64,000 nucleotides of DNA from positions 248,001-312,000 of the forward strand of contig JADJBS010000001.1 of the NCBI GenBank assembly GCA_016703665.1, read 5' to 3'. This stretch comes from Candidatus Defluviibacillus avedoerensis (GTDB lineage: Bacteria; Pseudomonadota; Gammaproteobacteria; Burkholderiales; Burkholderiaceae_C). The notes beneath the pieces were generated by a model. That model saw only the letters and a list, made by a program, of their open reading frames with translations, did not search any database and had not been told where the DNA came from. Each line of letters opens with the position of its first letter. Within the stretch, counting starts at the first letter, position 1. This document shows positions 18,056-26,504 of this stretch, one piece after another. The translations under genes were made by a program, and so were the position numbers.

Positions 18056-18583
18056 GTGAAAAAACTGAACTTAATGAATGTTGCAGCCCTTACGTGCCTA
18101 GTCGCACTGGTTGGCTGTGCTGCACCAGTTGATCAACTGGCTGAAAAACCCTACTGCCACACCGACCGCGGCATGCATGCCTACTGTACAAAGGAAGTTG
18201 CACCGAACCTTAAACGTGATGCGGAGTCGAAGCAGTTTGTGCCAGTGCCCGATGCGTTGACCGTTTATGTCGTTCGCTACTGGGGCGATGGGCACCATCC
18301 GATGGAGATCTCCTTCAATGGTGGTGAACCGATAGAAACCGTTCCCGACTCGATGATTCGCCTTAGAGTGAATGCAGGTGAGCATCAGATTGCCTTCAAA
18401 GTTGACGGGAGATCGTTTGAACGAAAGATTTCTGGAGTAGCTGGAGAAGTCAGACTGGTGGGTATTTCTGGTACCGACTGGCCTTGGGGCAATTCTTCTC
18501 ACGCATGGTCGGATGATTCTGAGGATCAAGTCAAACGGAAGGCTATGCGTTCTCGACTGATCAAAGACAAATCGTTGTTGTGA
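18056..18583 (+). CDS. Putative lipoprotein, unknown function
   Basis: A 175-residue protein starting with GTG (GTG AAA AAA) behind an AAAGG ribosome site. Residues 1-21 form a lipoprotein signal with lipobox LVGC (Cys21), so the mature protein is membrane-anchored. A later segment (NAGEHQIAFKVDGRSFERKISGVAGEV) is beta-rich and reminiscent of PEGA-like surface domains. No catalytic motif is visible and no function is assigned. Its base composition is lower in GC than its neighbours. Confidence 0.65.
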   Translation: MKKLNLMNVAALTCLVALVGCAAPVDQLAEKPYCHTDRGMHAYCTKEVAPNLKRDAESKQFVPVPDALTVYVVRYWGDGHHPMEISFNGGEPIETVPDSMIRLRVNAGEHQIAFKVDGRSFERKISGVAGEVRLVGISGTDWPWGNSSHAWSDDSEDQVKRKAMRSRLIKDKSLL

Positions 18584-18891
18584 AGCCGTAATTTCAGTTC
18601 ATAAGTTCACACCTGCAATGCAGCCTCTTTGATCCGAAGACATTTGAGGGGCAACCTGAGCCCCGGAGCAAAGGGTGCCACTAACTCCAGTTTCAATTCG
18701 CTCACTGTTGTAGAGCGATTGCTCTGAACGTCGGCATCTGGCCATCACGCGCAGTCCACCATGCCGATTGAGCTTCTGTGAAACGGTCATTCATTGCCTG
18801 GAGTTGAGTGCAATCAAATGACCGCTGCTAAGCGACCAGTTGATCGATCCCTAGGACAGCTCTGGTTCGGCTCTAGACAACCAAAAAAACC
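18584..18891. other. Non-coding stretch between convergent genes
   Basis: About 300 bases between the lipoprotein and the NnrU-family gene. A 63-codon frame on the minus strand (18599-18790) has no recognisable similarity and no ribosome site. No strong hairpin with a T-run, tRNA or repeat was seen. Probably intergenic debris. Confidence 0.5.
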
Positions 18892-19476
18892 TCACCGAGC
18901 TGGAATCGGTGACACCCCAATCAGCACCACATGCAGCCAAAACGCAAACGCGGCCCAAACCGCAAGGCCCGCCATCACGTTGATGGCCATCATGCCGGGC
19001 TTGGCCGCCGCATATTGCACACCGGTAGTGCGGTCGCGTGCGTAACAGCTCATCAGGTCCAGCGCCGCCCAAAGACCAAAGCCGCCAAACAACAGCACAT
19101 CGGCCAGCGTGTTGTTGGCCAGCAAGCGCGCCAAGGCAAACACCAGCACACCCCACAGCATGGGGTGGTGGGCTACCGCTTTGATCTTGCTGCCCGGCAC
19201 ATAGGCTCCAGCCAGCAACACGAGGCTGGCCAGCATCAGTGCGCCTGTGGCCTTGGAACCCCAGGCGGGGACTGCCCACAGCACTGTGGGGGTTAACCTC
19301 GCCTGACCATAGCCCCAGATAACGAGCGCAAAACCCAACAGGGACACCACGGTGTAACCGAGCTTCCAGGTCTTCTCGCCACCGTTCGCCAGCATCTTTG
19401 TGCGCCAGCCGTCGGCCACGATGCGAACGCTGTGCACGCCCAGAAACAGGATGAGGCCCAGGATGAGCAAGGTCAT
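18892..19476 (-). CDS. NnrU family membrane protein
   Basis: A 194-residue integral membrane protein with about six hydrophobic helices. It begins MTLLILGLILFLGVHSVRIVADGWR, and conserved segments such as KIKAVAHHPMLWGVLVFALARLL match NnrU, a membrane protein first linked to denitrification (nitric oxide metabolism) and distantly related to isoprenoid/methyltransferase-like membrane proteins. In Comamonadaceae NnrU is widespread outside denitrification clusters, so the name does not prove that role. It follows the acetoacetyl-CoA synthetase gene on the same strand by about 30 bases. Confidence 0.8.
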   Translation of the reverse strand: MTLLILGLILFLGVHSVRIVADGWRTKMLANGGEKTWKLGYTVVSLLGFALVIWGYGQARLTPTVLWAVPAWGSKATGALMLASLVLLAGAYVPGSKIKAVAHHPMLWGVLVFALARLLANNTLADVLLFGGFGLWAALDLMSCYARDRTTGVQYAAAKPGMMAINVMAGLAVWAAFAFWLHVVLIGVSPIPAR

Positions 19477-19505
19477 GAAGTTCTCCGTCCAATGATGAAA
19501 GGTGC

Positions 19506-21536
19506 TCAGTGTGCCTGAGTCGCGCGCGCCTTGGCAAACGCCACGTACCAGTCCAGACAGCCTGGGTTGGCCATGGCCTCTTTGTTGACCACTTTTTCCA
19601 GCGGCTGGCCCAGCAGCAGTTTCTTGATGGGCAGCTCCTGTTTCTTGCCCGACAAGGTGCGCGGAACCTCTGCCACCTGGAGGATGTCATTCGGCACAAA
19701 GCGCGGGCTCAAAGCGGTCTTGATCGCATCGACCAATTTGCTGCGCATGGCATCGTCCAGCACGATGCCTTCACGCAGCACCACAAAGAGCGGCATATAG
19801 CTCTCACGGCCCAGGTATTCCAGATCCACCACCAGGCTGTCCAGCACCTCGGGCAGGGCTTCGACCGCGCTGTAAAGCTCGCTGGTGCCCATGCGCAGGC
19901 CGTGGCGGTTGATGGTGGCGTCGCTGCGGCCATAGATGATGCAAGAGCCATCTGCGCCCACCTTCAACCAGTCGCCATGCCGCCAGACGCCAGGGTACAT
20001 ATCGAAGTAGCTGGACAGGTAGCGCGCGTTGCCCGTGTCGCCCCAAAAGTATTGCGGCATGGACGGGATGGGTTGAGAGCAAACCAGTTCGCCCACTTCT
20101 CCCACGACGGCTTGGCCTTGCTCGTTCCAGGCCTCGACGGCGCAACCCAGCAGTCGGCATTGCATGGCGCCTGGGGTCTGAGGCATTTCGCGATTGCCCC
20201 CAATAAAGGCCCCCGCAAAGTCCGTCCCCCCCGAAATATTGCACCACCAGATGTCTGGATTTCCCAAGCGCTGAAACTGCTCCGTCCCCCAGCGCTGCGC
20301 ATCTTCGCTGAGAGGTGAGCCCGTCGTCCCCAGAGCCCGCACGGTCTTCAGGCCGGGCAGCTGGCTCAGGTCCACATGGGCTTTCATGCAGTTGGCGAAG
20401 AAGGCGGCGCCCGCGCCAAAGAACGTGACGCCGCGCTCGGCGGCAAAGCGCCAGAGCGTCGCCCAGTCGGGTTTGTCTTTGGTTCCACCGGGGTTGCCGT
20501 CGTAGATCACGCACGTGGTGCCGCCAAGCAGGCCACTGGTCTGCGCATTCCACATGACCCAGCCAGTTGAGCTGTACCAGTGGTAGCGCTCTCCCCAACT
20601 GTTGGCTGCGTAGCTGCAGCCGATGTCGTTGTGCAGGCCTTTGAGCGCCAGCGCCACGATGAGGGTGCCGCCGTGGCCATGGACGATGGGTTTGGGTAGG
20701 CCCGTGGTGCCGCTGGAATAAACAATCCACAGCGGATGGTCAAACGGCAGCCACAAAGGTTCAAACGCGCTCGTTTCTGCATCATTTCTGGCAGTTGCGG
20801 CAGACAGGGCAACAACGGTTGCTCTTAAATCAGTAGCATATGCTGCTAGCGACAAATCCAGCCCTAGATTGGCGTGCATCAGCACATGTTGCACCGTCGG
20901 CAAGGCCTTGCACATCTCGGCCACCACGGCACGGCGATCATGGTCGCGGCCTGCATAGGTCACACCGTCACAGGCGATCAGGACCTTGGGCTCGATTTGC
21001 TTGAACCGGTCCAGCACGGCATGGGTGCCCATGTCGGGCGCGCAAATGCTCCACACGCCGCCGATACTGACTGTGGCCAAAAACGCGACCATGGCCTCGG
21101 GGATGTTGGGCAGGTAGGCCGCCACACGGTCACCCGGCTGTACGCCCAGACCTTGCAAATGCAGGGCGAGGGATGCCACCTGTTGACGAAGACCGGGCCA
21201 GCTGAGCGTGCGGTCTTCGCCCCTTTCGTTGCTGCTGATGACTGCGGGCAGACCCGCAGCGTCCGCCGCCGCCACATGCCGCAGTACCTGCTGGGCATAG
21301 TTGACCTGCGCCCCGGCAAACCATTTGGCGCCCGGCATGCGGCGATCGGCCAGCACAGCCGAGTGGGGCGTGGGTGACTGCAAATCAAAGTAGTCCCAAA
21401 TGCTTTGCCAGAACGCTTCCAGGTCAGTGATGGACCAGCGCCAGAGAGCGTCGTAGCTGTCAAATGACATGCCACGCTGGTCGCGCAACCAGTTTTGGTA
21501 AAGGCGGATTTGGGGGACAAGAGGGGCTTGGCTCAT
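19506..21536 (-). CDS. Acetoacetate--CoA ligase
   Basis: From the ATG at 21536 the enzyme has 676 residues, the usual length. The family opening MSQAPLVPQIRLYQNWLRD, the N-terminal ACS-like domain (ALWRWSITDLEAFWQSIWDYF), the nucleotide-binding motif YSSGTTGLPKPIVHGHGG, the motif SGGTDFAGAFIGG, the adenylation hinge region YGRSDATINRHGLRMG and the catalytic-lysine region RTLSGKKQELPIKK are all present. It activates acetoacetate with ATP and CoA in the cytoplasm, as in use of ketone bodies or polyhydroxybutyrate-derived acetoacetate. The frame extends to 21599, but the extra 21 residues have no family match. It is followed by the NnrU-family gene. Confidence 0.92.
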   Translation of the reverse strand: MSQAPLVPQIRLYQNWLRDQRGMSFDSYDALWRWSITDLEAFWQSIWDYFDLQSPTPHSAVLADRRMPGAKWFAGAQVNYAQQVLRHVAAADAAGLPAVISSNERGEDRTLSWPGLRQQVASLALHLQGLGVQPGDRVAAYLPNIPEAMVAFLATVSIGGVWSICAPDMGTHAVLDRFKQIEPKVLIACDGVTYAGRDHDRRAVVAEMCKALPTVQHVLMHANLGLDLSLAAYATDLRATVVALSAATARNDAETSAFEPLWLPFDHPLWIVYSSGTTGLPKPIVHGHGGTLIVALALKGLHNDIGCSYAANSWGERYHWYSSTGWVMWNAQTSGLLGGTTCVIYDGNPGGTKDKPDWATLWRFAAERGVTFFGAGAAFFANCMKAHVDLSQLPGLKTVRALGTTGSPLSEDAQRWGTEQFQRLGNPDIWWCNISGGTDFAGAFIGGNREMPQTPGAMQCRLLGCAVEAWNEQGQAVVGEVGELVCSQPIPSMPQYFWGDTGNARYLSSYFDMYPGVWRHGDWLKVGADGSCIIYGRSDATINRHGLRMGTSELYSAVEALPEVLDSLVVDLEYLGRESYMPLFVVLREGIVLDDAMRSKLVDAIKTALSPRFVPNDILQVAEVPRTLSGKKQELPIKKLLLGQPLEKVVNKEAMANPGCLDWYVAFAKARATQAH

Positions 21537-21807
21537 GGCCAGATTATTGGGCTTGAGCGGCCTGACCTGTAAGCATTTTATCCAACCATCCGCCGGCAAA
21601 GCCGGAGGCTTAATTTGTGAGCCGCTTAGAGCGGCAACAATATGGTCGCTATCGGGACCTTATTCATTAAGTGCTACGTATAGTTAGTACTCACGGCTTC
21701 ACCAACGGACGGTTACATTTCAAACTTGAAAACGCCATGCAATACTTGAATATATGCGGTTGAATTTTCTGCCCCTCAATTCAAGCCAATCACCCTTTGG
21801 AGTCAGC
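21537..21807. other. Intergenic region at the left edge of the decayed island
   Basis: Divergent gap holding two short hairpins: CCGGC-AAA-GCCGG (21593-21605) and GCCGC-TTAGA-GCGGC (21621-21635). From about 21650 the composition becomes AT-richer. No coding frame of note precedes the ATG at 21808. An island boundary near here is plausible but no flanking duplication was found. Confidence 0.45.
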
Positions 21808-23600
21808 ATGCCCGTCAACCCCACAACCGTAAATGAATTGCTTGCGCGCCTTTCATCACATTTAGATGGTGAGAGTGGCGCTGATTCCAAACGCTGGCAC
21901 CAGCTTGTAGAAAATCAATTCAGACTCCTCAAGAAACAACTCGTCAGGTCGTTTTCATGGGCGAGGTCGGTGTCGGAAAATCGTCAGCGCTTGCGGTAAC
22001 TGCCGACCTATTGCTGCCAGGCGAGCGGCCTACGGACAAATCAAGCTTGCGCAAGCAGTCAATGCTGCCGACCGGAGCAGGTCGAACTACGCTTTGTGAG
22101 GTGGTGAGTCGGTTGCATCAGGGCGCTGAAAACAGCAATGAGTTCGGACTCTTGTTAGATCCCATTCCACAGGAGGAAATGCAGGAAATCGTCCAGCTTT
22201 GGGCCGAAGATGAATGGAATAAGCGAAACCCAAACGCTGTTAGCAGTTCCGACGGGGAAATGCCTTCAAACAGCCAGGAGTTGCTCGGCACTTCGAACTG
22301 CGGGCTACGCAGAGTACCGGAAACAGGCGGCAATAGGCCTACGATCCACCCGTTAGACGGCGTAGTAGGTCAATACGGTTCACCAGATGAACTGGGCCAA
22401 CATTTGCATGAAAGGCTTCGGTTGGGTGAACGCACACAACGCCAGTGGTGGTTCTCGCCAGGAACTGCTCGAATTGAGATCAAAGTACTGTTGGACCAAA
22501 TCAATAGCGGCAGTTGTGCTTCCGCACTGCTGCCGCGACGTGTAACTTTGGTCATACCCAATTTCATGGAGGATCTGGTGAATTGGCGCCCCACCTTCAA
22601 CTGGTTGATTCTCGTGGGTTGGATGCAGGGGCTCGGCTTTCGCGTGCTGATCTGCAGCAATTTATTGAAAATCCCTTAGCCATTTACGTGTTGTGTACCC
22701 CGTTCAAATCTGCGCCTGGCGATGCGATTCGGGAGTTGCTGCGAGATGTCAGCAGAGATGCACGTTGGGCAGATGCTAAGCAGCGAATGATCGTGGCTTT
22801 GCTCGACCAGGGATGCAGAACAGGTAAATGGCGCCGAGGGTGATCGCGCAATTGATTGGCGATCAAGCGTGAAGAGTGTGTTTCGGATTGGCACAGGCGT
22901 CTATTGTTCCATTGGACGATGCGATGACCATGGTCGCATTGGACATCCTGCTGGATGACCCCGAGAAATTGCGGTCGGAAGTTCAAGCCGGAATTCTTCG
23001 CCTGAATAGCGCATTGGAATCGAAACTGACTGATTTGATGGAGTATGCAGGCAGATTTCTCGGAAAAATCCAGGATGGCGCACGCACCGAACTGTTGCCT
23101 GGTATCAACGAGCAAATCAAGACAGTCTTAGCTGCAAACTTACCAGACGGAATTCCCATGTTGGATCCTATGCGTGGGGCATGGATGCTATTCAGGTCAC
23201 GCAGTATCCCGCCGTCATCTATGCAGCATGTCGTAGAAGAGGGCGTTACCGCAACCTTGACTTATATGAAGCCATGCGGCGGCCGCTGCTGGCGCCGCAA
23301 CTGCATGGATTACACCGCCGATCCGCAAGGTAGTTCAAAAACTGAATTTCTTGATTGCGGACGACAGCTACAGCTCGGTCAGTGATGATTTGCAGCTGCA
23401 TAACTGCGGTTTAACGAAAGCAAACTTGCTTTCGTTAGGCGCTTCACGGACGCGGTGAAACAAGAAATCACCCCTTGCTGGAGAAGGATAAGCAACTTTG
23501 GGCTGAGTGCTACATGAATTGGGGCTCTCCAATGGATTCAAAGTCGTGTACATGACATTTTGCGACAATGGTCTGAGCGGCAAGTGTTCAAAGCGCACCT
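21808..23600 (+). pseudogene. Decayed P-loop (GTPase-like) protein, first gene of island
   Basis: An ATG at 21808 behind GGAGTC opens MPVNPTTVNELLARL; the frame is lost near 21940 and resumes with RQVVFMGEVGVGKSSAL, a good Walker A (21960-21986). LPTGAGRTTLCEV follows (22065-22103), then LVDSRGLDAG (22601-22630, a G3-like D-x-x-G) and ENPLAIYVLCTPFKSAP in another frame, and helical C-terminal segments (DDAMTMVALDILLDD, then EITPLLEKDKQLWAE). The layout is that of a large P-loop GTPase, perhaps dynamin-like. At least six frame changes and several stops are needed to read through, so it is non-functional unless the sequence is very poor. The end is uncertain because it grades into the ATPase gene. 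No known family is claimed. Confidence 0.5.
23412..23437. repeat. 12-bp perfect inverted repeat, 2-base spacer
   Basis: TAACGAAAGCAA (23412-23423) and TTGCTTTCGTTA (23426-23437) are exact complements. The outer bases read GTTTAAC at one end and GTTAGGC at the other, resembling the RYYYAAC and GTTRRRY ends of integron attC sites, but the whole is only 32 bases. It sits inside the remains of the first island gene. It may be a small hairpin formed by local duplication. Confidence 0.5.
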
Positions 23601-24782
23601 GGAGTTGAATAGCAAGACATCAGAAATTCCATTTTGGTCCGTTCTGCAGGCTGCCCAATCTGCACCGCGCTTCAGTTTGCACAAAAAACCTGCGAGCCTT
23701 GCGTCATGCGGTTTTTTCACCTGAATCTGCCAGCTTACTTAGGGGCCAATGGGGCTGGAAAATCCACACTGTTGCATTCATTGAAGCTGTACGTTTGGCC
23801 TATGAACGTGGACTGACCGAGGCAATTGCTTGGTGTTAGGCGGTGTGTACGACCAAGAACTGGTTTGCAGCGCCAGACGAATCCATCGAACTTGGTCTGA
23901 AAATTGGTGATGCGGAGTGGCTACTCGCTGTCACTCAAAGTTCCGGGCTTGGCCTGCATTACCAAGAAAGGTTGACGTATCAAGGCGGGGTTGTATTCAC
24001 GCGCGATGCTTTGAGTGGCGTGCAGTAGGCGAAAACACTGTGTACGCTAGCAACGAATACACAGCGTTGAGAGTCTTAGTGGATCGCGGGGAGATACATC
24101 CGGCAATTCAGCAAATGTCTGATCTTCTAGCCAGAATTAGCGTGTTTGAAGAACCAGATTTGTTCAACCTGCGCCAGCAAGGTAGTCCGGCGTTTGACGA
24201 TGTGCAACTCCATGGCAGAGGACAGAATGTCTTGTCAGTTCTCAGAAGATGGCAACAAGACAGTCAACTTAAGAGTCGATTTGACTTTGTAACGCAGGGC
24301 TTGCAGGCTGCATTTCCGTCTGTGAAGCAAATAGATTTCGTCGGTGTCGGTAACTGGCTGACCGCCCGTATATATCGTGAAGGTGTCGAGCAGCCTGCGC
24401 CATTGGCAAATGAGGCCAATGGCCTGTTGCAAATGCTCGTGCTGCTGGCCAACGTGGCGCAGTCCAACCCAGGCGGACTGGTTGCGATTGATGAACCGGA
24501 AATGGCCTTCATCCATGCCATGCGCATGTTTTTGCGGAGTTGCCAGCAATGGGCATTGAAGTACCGAGTAACCTTCGTTCTGGCTACCCATTCACTTGTA
24601 CTGCTGGATGAGTTCACAGATACACCGGAGGCGGTATTTGTGATGAAGGCATTGGAGGGCGGACGACAGCGCAGTGCCCAATTCACTTTGATCATTTATG
24701 CAATCGAGACTGGTTACAGGGATTCAAGCTGGGCGACTTGCACGAGCAAGGAGAAATTGGCAGCAACGATGATGGGCTGTGA
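23600..24782 (+). pseudogene. Decayed AAA (AAA_21/SMC-like) ATPase, second gene of island
   Basis: Reading across frames gives RFSLHKNLRALRHAVFSPES, then GANGAGKSTLL (Walker A, 23742-23768), FIEAVRLAYERGLTEAIA, and from about 23917 a long intact frame: FDDVQLHGRGQNVLSVLRRW, then GGLVAIDEPEMAF (Walker B, 24472-24510) and FVLATHSLVLLDEF (switch His, about 24571-24615). The end, DWLQGFKLGDLHEQGEIGSN, is in another frame and stops at 24780-24782. Such single-protein AAA ATPases pair with TOPRIM or nuclease partners in many phage-defence modules. Core motifs survive but several frame changes break the gene. The start is uncertain; the tail of the preceding gene runs into it without a clear boundary. 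Confidence 0.6.
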
Positions 24783-24784
24783 GC

Positions 24785-25687
24785 ATGGCTGACAAGCACA
24801 TCAAGTTGATTGTGACGGAGATTCGGAAAAGAAATCCCTACATACGTCTTTGAAGAAATGTTTCCTTTGCGCACTGTTCAGGGGACTTGGTCGTTTGGGA
24901 TACCCGCGCAAAGCGCATGGCGTAACCGGTTACCGATTCAACGCTAACCCTCCTTCCTCATCAATGACCGCATTGGTGGACGTGATGTTTGTTGAGCTTC
25001 ACAAGCAAGACGCATAACGGCGTGACGCCTGATCTGGTGATCGTTATTGACGATGTGGAACTTGGCAACCTTGGGCAAGAGGGTATTGTCGTGAAGGCGT
25101 TCCAGGAGGCAGTAAAGGCAAAATTAGATTCTCTGCGAGCAAATCACTCTGCAGTGAATCTTCAGCGAATTCAACTGCGTGTCCACGCCTGTTGCTCGTT
25201 TCATCTTTTGTGCCCAATGGTGGAGTCCTATTTTTGCAGACCCCGCAACATTGGCCGTTGGGGGAGTTCCGCTGACTGTAAGTCCAAGCTTGGTCCATCA
25301 AGCAATGTTGAGAAATTTGATGCTACACCAGATGAAAACCCGAATTGGCAGACTCTATATCGTGCGGAAAACGCTCGAAAGCAGCTCAAGGATACGTGGT
25401 GGAGAACCGAATGCCACCCAAAGCGCTATCTCACCCATCTACTGTCGATTAGCAATGTTGCTGAATACCAGGAAACAGTATTGGGTGCCAAAATGATCGA
25501 AGCCACGAATTGGGCCGCAGTGGCTAAATCCGAAACTGATTCGCCCATCGTCAGCGCATTTTTGGAGGATATATGGGATTGGTTTGGGATTCCGCCAACT
25601 TTTGGACAATTCCTTGGGCAGTCCTCGACCGCGACTTATCGAGTCAGAACCACGCCGCCCAACCAGCGATTGCTACGGAACATTTAG
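24785..25687 (+). pseudogene. Decayed TOPRIM-like/DUF4276-like protein, third gene of island
   Basis: The ATG lies 2 bases after the ATPase stop. MADKHIKLIV is followed, after a frame change near 24812, by GDSEKKSLHT, resembling the start of a TOPRIM acidic motif. Later segments are PDLVIVIDDVELGN (about 25029-25071, a D-D-x-E pattern), RIQLRV, then SFHLLCPMVESYF with FADPATLAVGGVP in the neighbouring frame, and a C-terminal ENARKQLKDTWWRTECHPKRYLTHLL. The pattern recalls DUF4276/TOPRIM-like partners of AAA ATPases, where the acidic residues bind metal for nucleic-acid cleavage. Assignment is by motif order only. Three or more frame changes make it non-functional as it stands. Confidence 0.45.
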
Positions 25688-25791
25688 TTTCTATGTACCA
25701 GCGAAAATGCCCATACTCAACGGTCGTGCTGACCACACATCCTGTGCGGGAGACGTGACAATGCGTTGCTAAGTGGCCCAGAAACTAGGGT

Positions 25792-25828
25792 TTGCACGGT
25801 TGTACAAGGTATTTGTACGATCGTGCAA
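25792..25828. promoter_or_regulatory. Inverted-repeat operator for the TetR-type regulator
   Basis: TTGCACGGTTGTACAA (25792-25807) and TTGTACGATCGTGCAA (25813-25828) are inverted copies matching at 14 of 16 positions with a 5-base spacer, ending 8 bases before the regulator's ATG. Its size and place suit a TetR-family operator used for autoregulation and for the ABC operon downstream. Confidence 0.75.
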
Positions 25829-25836
25829 TATCAGCC

Positions 25837-26493
25837 ATGCCCTCCGTCCGCGTCACAGCCAAGCCCGACCGCAAGCAGGCCATTTTGCTGGCGGCGGAAC
25901 GGCTATTTGCGCAAAAGGGCTACCACGCGGTGTCAATCCGGCAGATCGCTGACGAGGCCAGCGTGCCACTGGCGCTGGTGGGTTACTACTTTGGGCCCAA
26001 GCAAGATTTGTTTCATGCCATTTTTGCGCACTGGAACAGCACGATCGAAGAACGCCTGGCGGCCTTGGCGCAGGCGCAGAACAGCCCGCTTGCCCATCGC
26101 CTGGAGCACATCGTCGAAGCCTTCATCCGCCCGGTGCTGCGCCTGCGCGCAAGTAGCGAGGGCGAGTACTACGCCTTGCTGGTGGCTCGTGAATTGGCCC
26201 ACGCCACGGTGGAGGCTGACCGCGTGCTGCGCGACTACTTTGACCCGTTGGCCCACGCCTTTATCGACGCCTTGCAAACCGTGGCGCCTCCGGCCAGCCG
26301 TGCCCAGGTGGCCTGGTGTTACCAATTTGCGCTGGGTGCGCTGTTGCACCATTTAAGCGACAACCGCATCGAGCGTCTGTCGCTTGGCACTGCGCAGGCC
26401 AATGACCCCGTTGCCACGCCCCTGCTGGCCCGCTTTATCGCGGGCGGCATGCGCGCGGTGCTAACGAACCCCGATCCCGTAACCAACAACTGA
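25837..26493 (+). CDS. TetR/AcrR family transcriptional regulator
   Basis: From ATG 25837 it is 218 residues. The N-terminal helix-turn-helix is clear: KQAILLAAERLFAQKGYHAVSIRQIADEASVPLALVGYYFGPKQDLF, ending in the usual aromatic YYF turn. The C-terminal domain is helical and ligand-binding (about residues 60-218). The open frame starts at 25792, but that part overlaps the operator and has no family match. It precedes an ABC importer operon by 12 bases to the first ATG and should repress it until its ligand, probably the imported compound or a catabolite, is present. Confidence 0.9.
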   Translation: MPSVRVTAKPDRKQAILLAAERLFAQKGYHAVSIRQIADEASVPLALVGYYFGPKQDLFHAIFAHWNSTIEERLAALAQAQNSPLAHRLEHIVEAFIRPVLRLRASSEGEYYALLVARELAHATVEADRVLRDYFDPLAHAFIDALQTVAPPASRAQVAWCYQFALGALLHHLSDNRIERLSLGTAQANDPVATPLLARFIAGGMRAVLTNPDPVTNN

Positions 26494-26504
26494 TGGAGAC
26501 AAGC

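Noticed and set aside
18599..18790. 63-codon minus-strand frame in the gap at 18.6 kb
   Set aside because: No ribosome site, no recognisable similarity, low coding potential.
23409..23440. Integron attC site
   Set aside because: Only 32 bases and no L boxes; canonical attC sites are about 57-141 bases. Kept only as a low-interest observation.
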